Assembly (NCBI GenBank): GCA_023453665.1
Contig: JAEXTA010000065.1
Coordinates: 5,492-69,491, forward strand
Source: Bacteroidota bacterium
Lineage (GTDB): Bacteria; Bacteroidota; Ignavibacteria; Ignavibacteriales; Ignavibacteriaceae
Reading direction: 5' to 3'
Length of the DNA stretch: 64,000 nucleotides
A model generated the notes under the pieces. That model saw nothing but the letters and a program-made list of their open reading frames with translations, was not told the DNA's origin and did no database searches. How positions within the stretch are numbered: the first letter of the stretch is position 1; the number at the start of each line of letters is the position of its first letter. Both the position numbers and the translations under genes were made by a program. Below, one piece after another: positions 63,586 to 64,000 of the stretch.

Positions 63586-64000
63586 ATGTTCAATAGTACA
63601 AATATCAATTTCAGCAGGGTTATGAGGATAGCTGCAATAATTGTTTTATTGCTCTTATCTCCTGACGCATATTCACAAACAGCTATTCAATTTGACGGCA
63701 CAAATGATTATGTAACATTTGGCCAGGCAACTTCGACACTTGGGGCTCAGTCATTCACAGTTGAATGCTGGTTCCAGAGAACAGGCGCCGGTGTTGGAAC
63801 CTCTACTGGTACAGGAGGTTTTACCGGAACCACCTTTGTTCCAATTCTTACCAAAGGAAGAGGGGAAGCAGAAGGAAATAATGTTGACATGAATTATGCA
63901 CTGGGTATAAGAAATACCGACAATGTACTTGTCGCAGATTTTGAAGAGGATAATTTATCCGCGACTTCAGGATTAAATCACCCTATAATAGGTATAACGG
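63586..64000 (+). CDS. LamG-like exported protein (3' end off window)
   Basis: Open from the ATG at 63586 to the window end (138 codons). A strong ribosome binding site (gggaggagg) lies just upstream. N-terminal signal with a long lead (MFNSTNINFSRVMRIAAIIV ... PDAYSQ). The mature start AIQFDGTNDYVTFGQAT and FTVECWFQRTG is the LamG/concanavalin A-like lectin pattern. Such domains are common in large T9SS surface proteins, so the missing part probably continues with further beta domains and a sorting domain. Confidence 0.85.
   Translation, partial: MFNSTNINFSRVMRIAAIIVLLLLSPDAYSQTAIQFDGTNDYVTFGQATSTLGAQSFTVECWFQRTGAGVGTSTGTGGFTGTTFVPILTKGRGEAEGNNVDMNYALGIRNTDNVLVADFEEDNLSATSGLNHPIIGIT

Noticed and set aside
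63377..63625. 82-residue ORF before the LamG gene
   Set aside because: It begins with TTG, overlaps the start of the well-supported LamG gene, and has no recognisable domain, despite a purine-rich upstream site.

Overview
The window looks like a chromosomal segment of an Ignavibacteria-type bacterium (Bacteroidota/Chlorobi group), probably from an environmental genome. The evidence is AT-rich DNA, many exported proteins that end in the type IX secretion (T9SS) type A sorting domain with the signature NYPNPFNPST, Bacteroidota-type lipoproteins, and scattered short palindromic intergenic repeats. I found no tRNA, rRNA, CRISPR array, integrase or transposase.

Layout. 1-8.3 kb (minus strand) is an accessory block: an orphan Imm53-type immunity protein, a VIT/VWA T9SS protein, a DinB-like protein, an outer-membrane barrel, a carboxypeptidase-regulatory-like lipoprotein, a WG-repeat protein, an unknown exported protein and another T9SS protein. 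8.3-12.3 kb holds radA and alaS. 12.6-17.3 kb is an envelope operon (lipoprotein, barrel-transglutaminase fusion, FecR-like protein) preceded by another lipoprotein. 17.5-24.8 kb has mscL, an RluE-type pseudouridine synthase, a large GT117/DUF2723 membrane protein, a GT9 glycosyltransferase, a T9SS protein and a DUF2892 protein. 25-32.7 kb is mostly lipoproteins and T9SS beta-propeller proteins, including two disrupted lipoprotein genes. 32.7-35.4 kb has an M3 peptidase and an SRPBCC protein.

35.6-41.1 kb is a compact sucrose operon: a PfkB fructokinase, a sucrose-phosphate synthase with a C-terminal HAD phosphatase domain, and sucrose synthase. Together they could make sucrose from UDP-glucose and fructose-6-phosphate, cleave it back to NDP-glucose and fructose, and re-phosphorylate the fructose. 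41-45.7 kb has an MscS channel, a thioesterase, an outer-membrane protein, a HisH-like protein that lacks its catalytic Cys and His, and a choice-of-anchor-J T9SS gene broken by an in-frame TAA. 45.8-50.3 kb carries a GIY-YIG protein, an internally duplicated unknown protein, a 21-bp-periodic inverted array of about 14 AT-rich iterons (47029-47316), and a three-gene restriction-modification cassette (methyltransferase, probable nuclease, methyltransferase). 50.3-64 kb has a YdjM-like membrane protein, an acidic exported protein, CreD, a peroxiredoxin, two beta-lactamase-fold hydrolases, an ankyrin protein, two T9SS propeller proteins, an AraC regulator and the start of a LamG-like exported protein.

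The most unusual signals are: (1) the exact 21-bp-phased head-to-head iteron array; (2) a palindromic element translated in frame as VGDAYYASP inside the sorting domains of two T9SS proteins; (3) three single genes each bounded by 60-80 bp imperfect direct repeats, as if gene-sized modules had been exchanged; (4) three genes broken by one stop or frameshift; and (5) the catalytically dead HisH-like protein.
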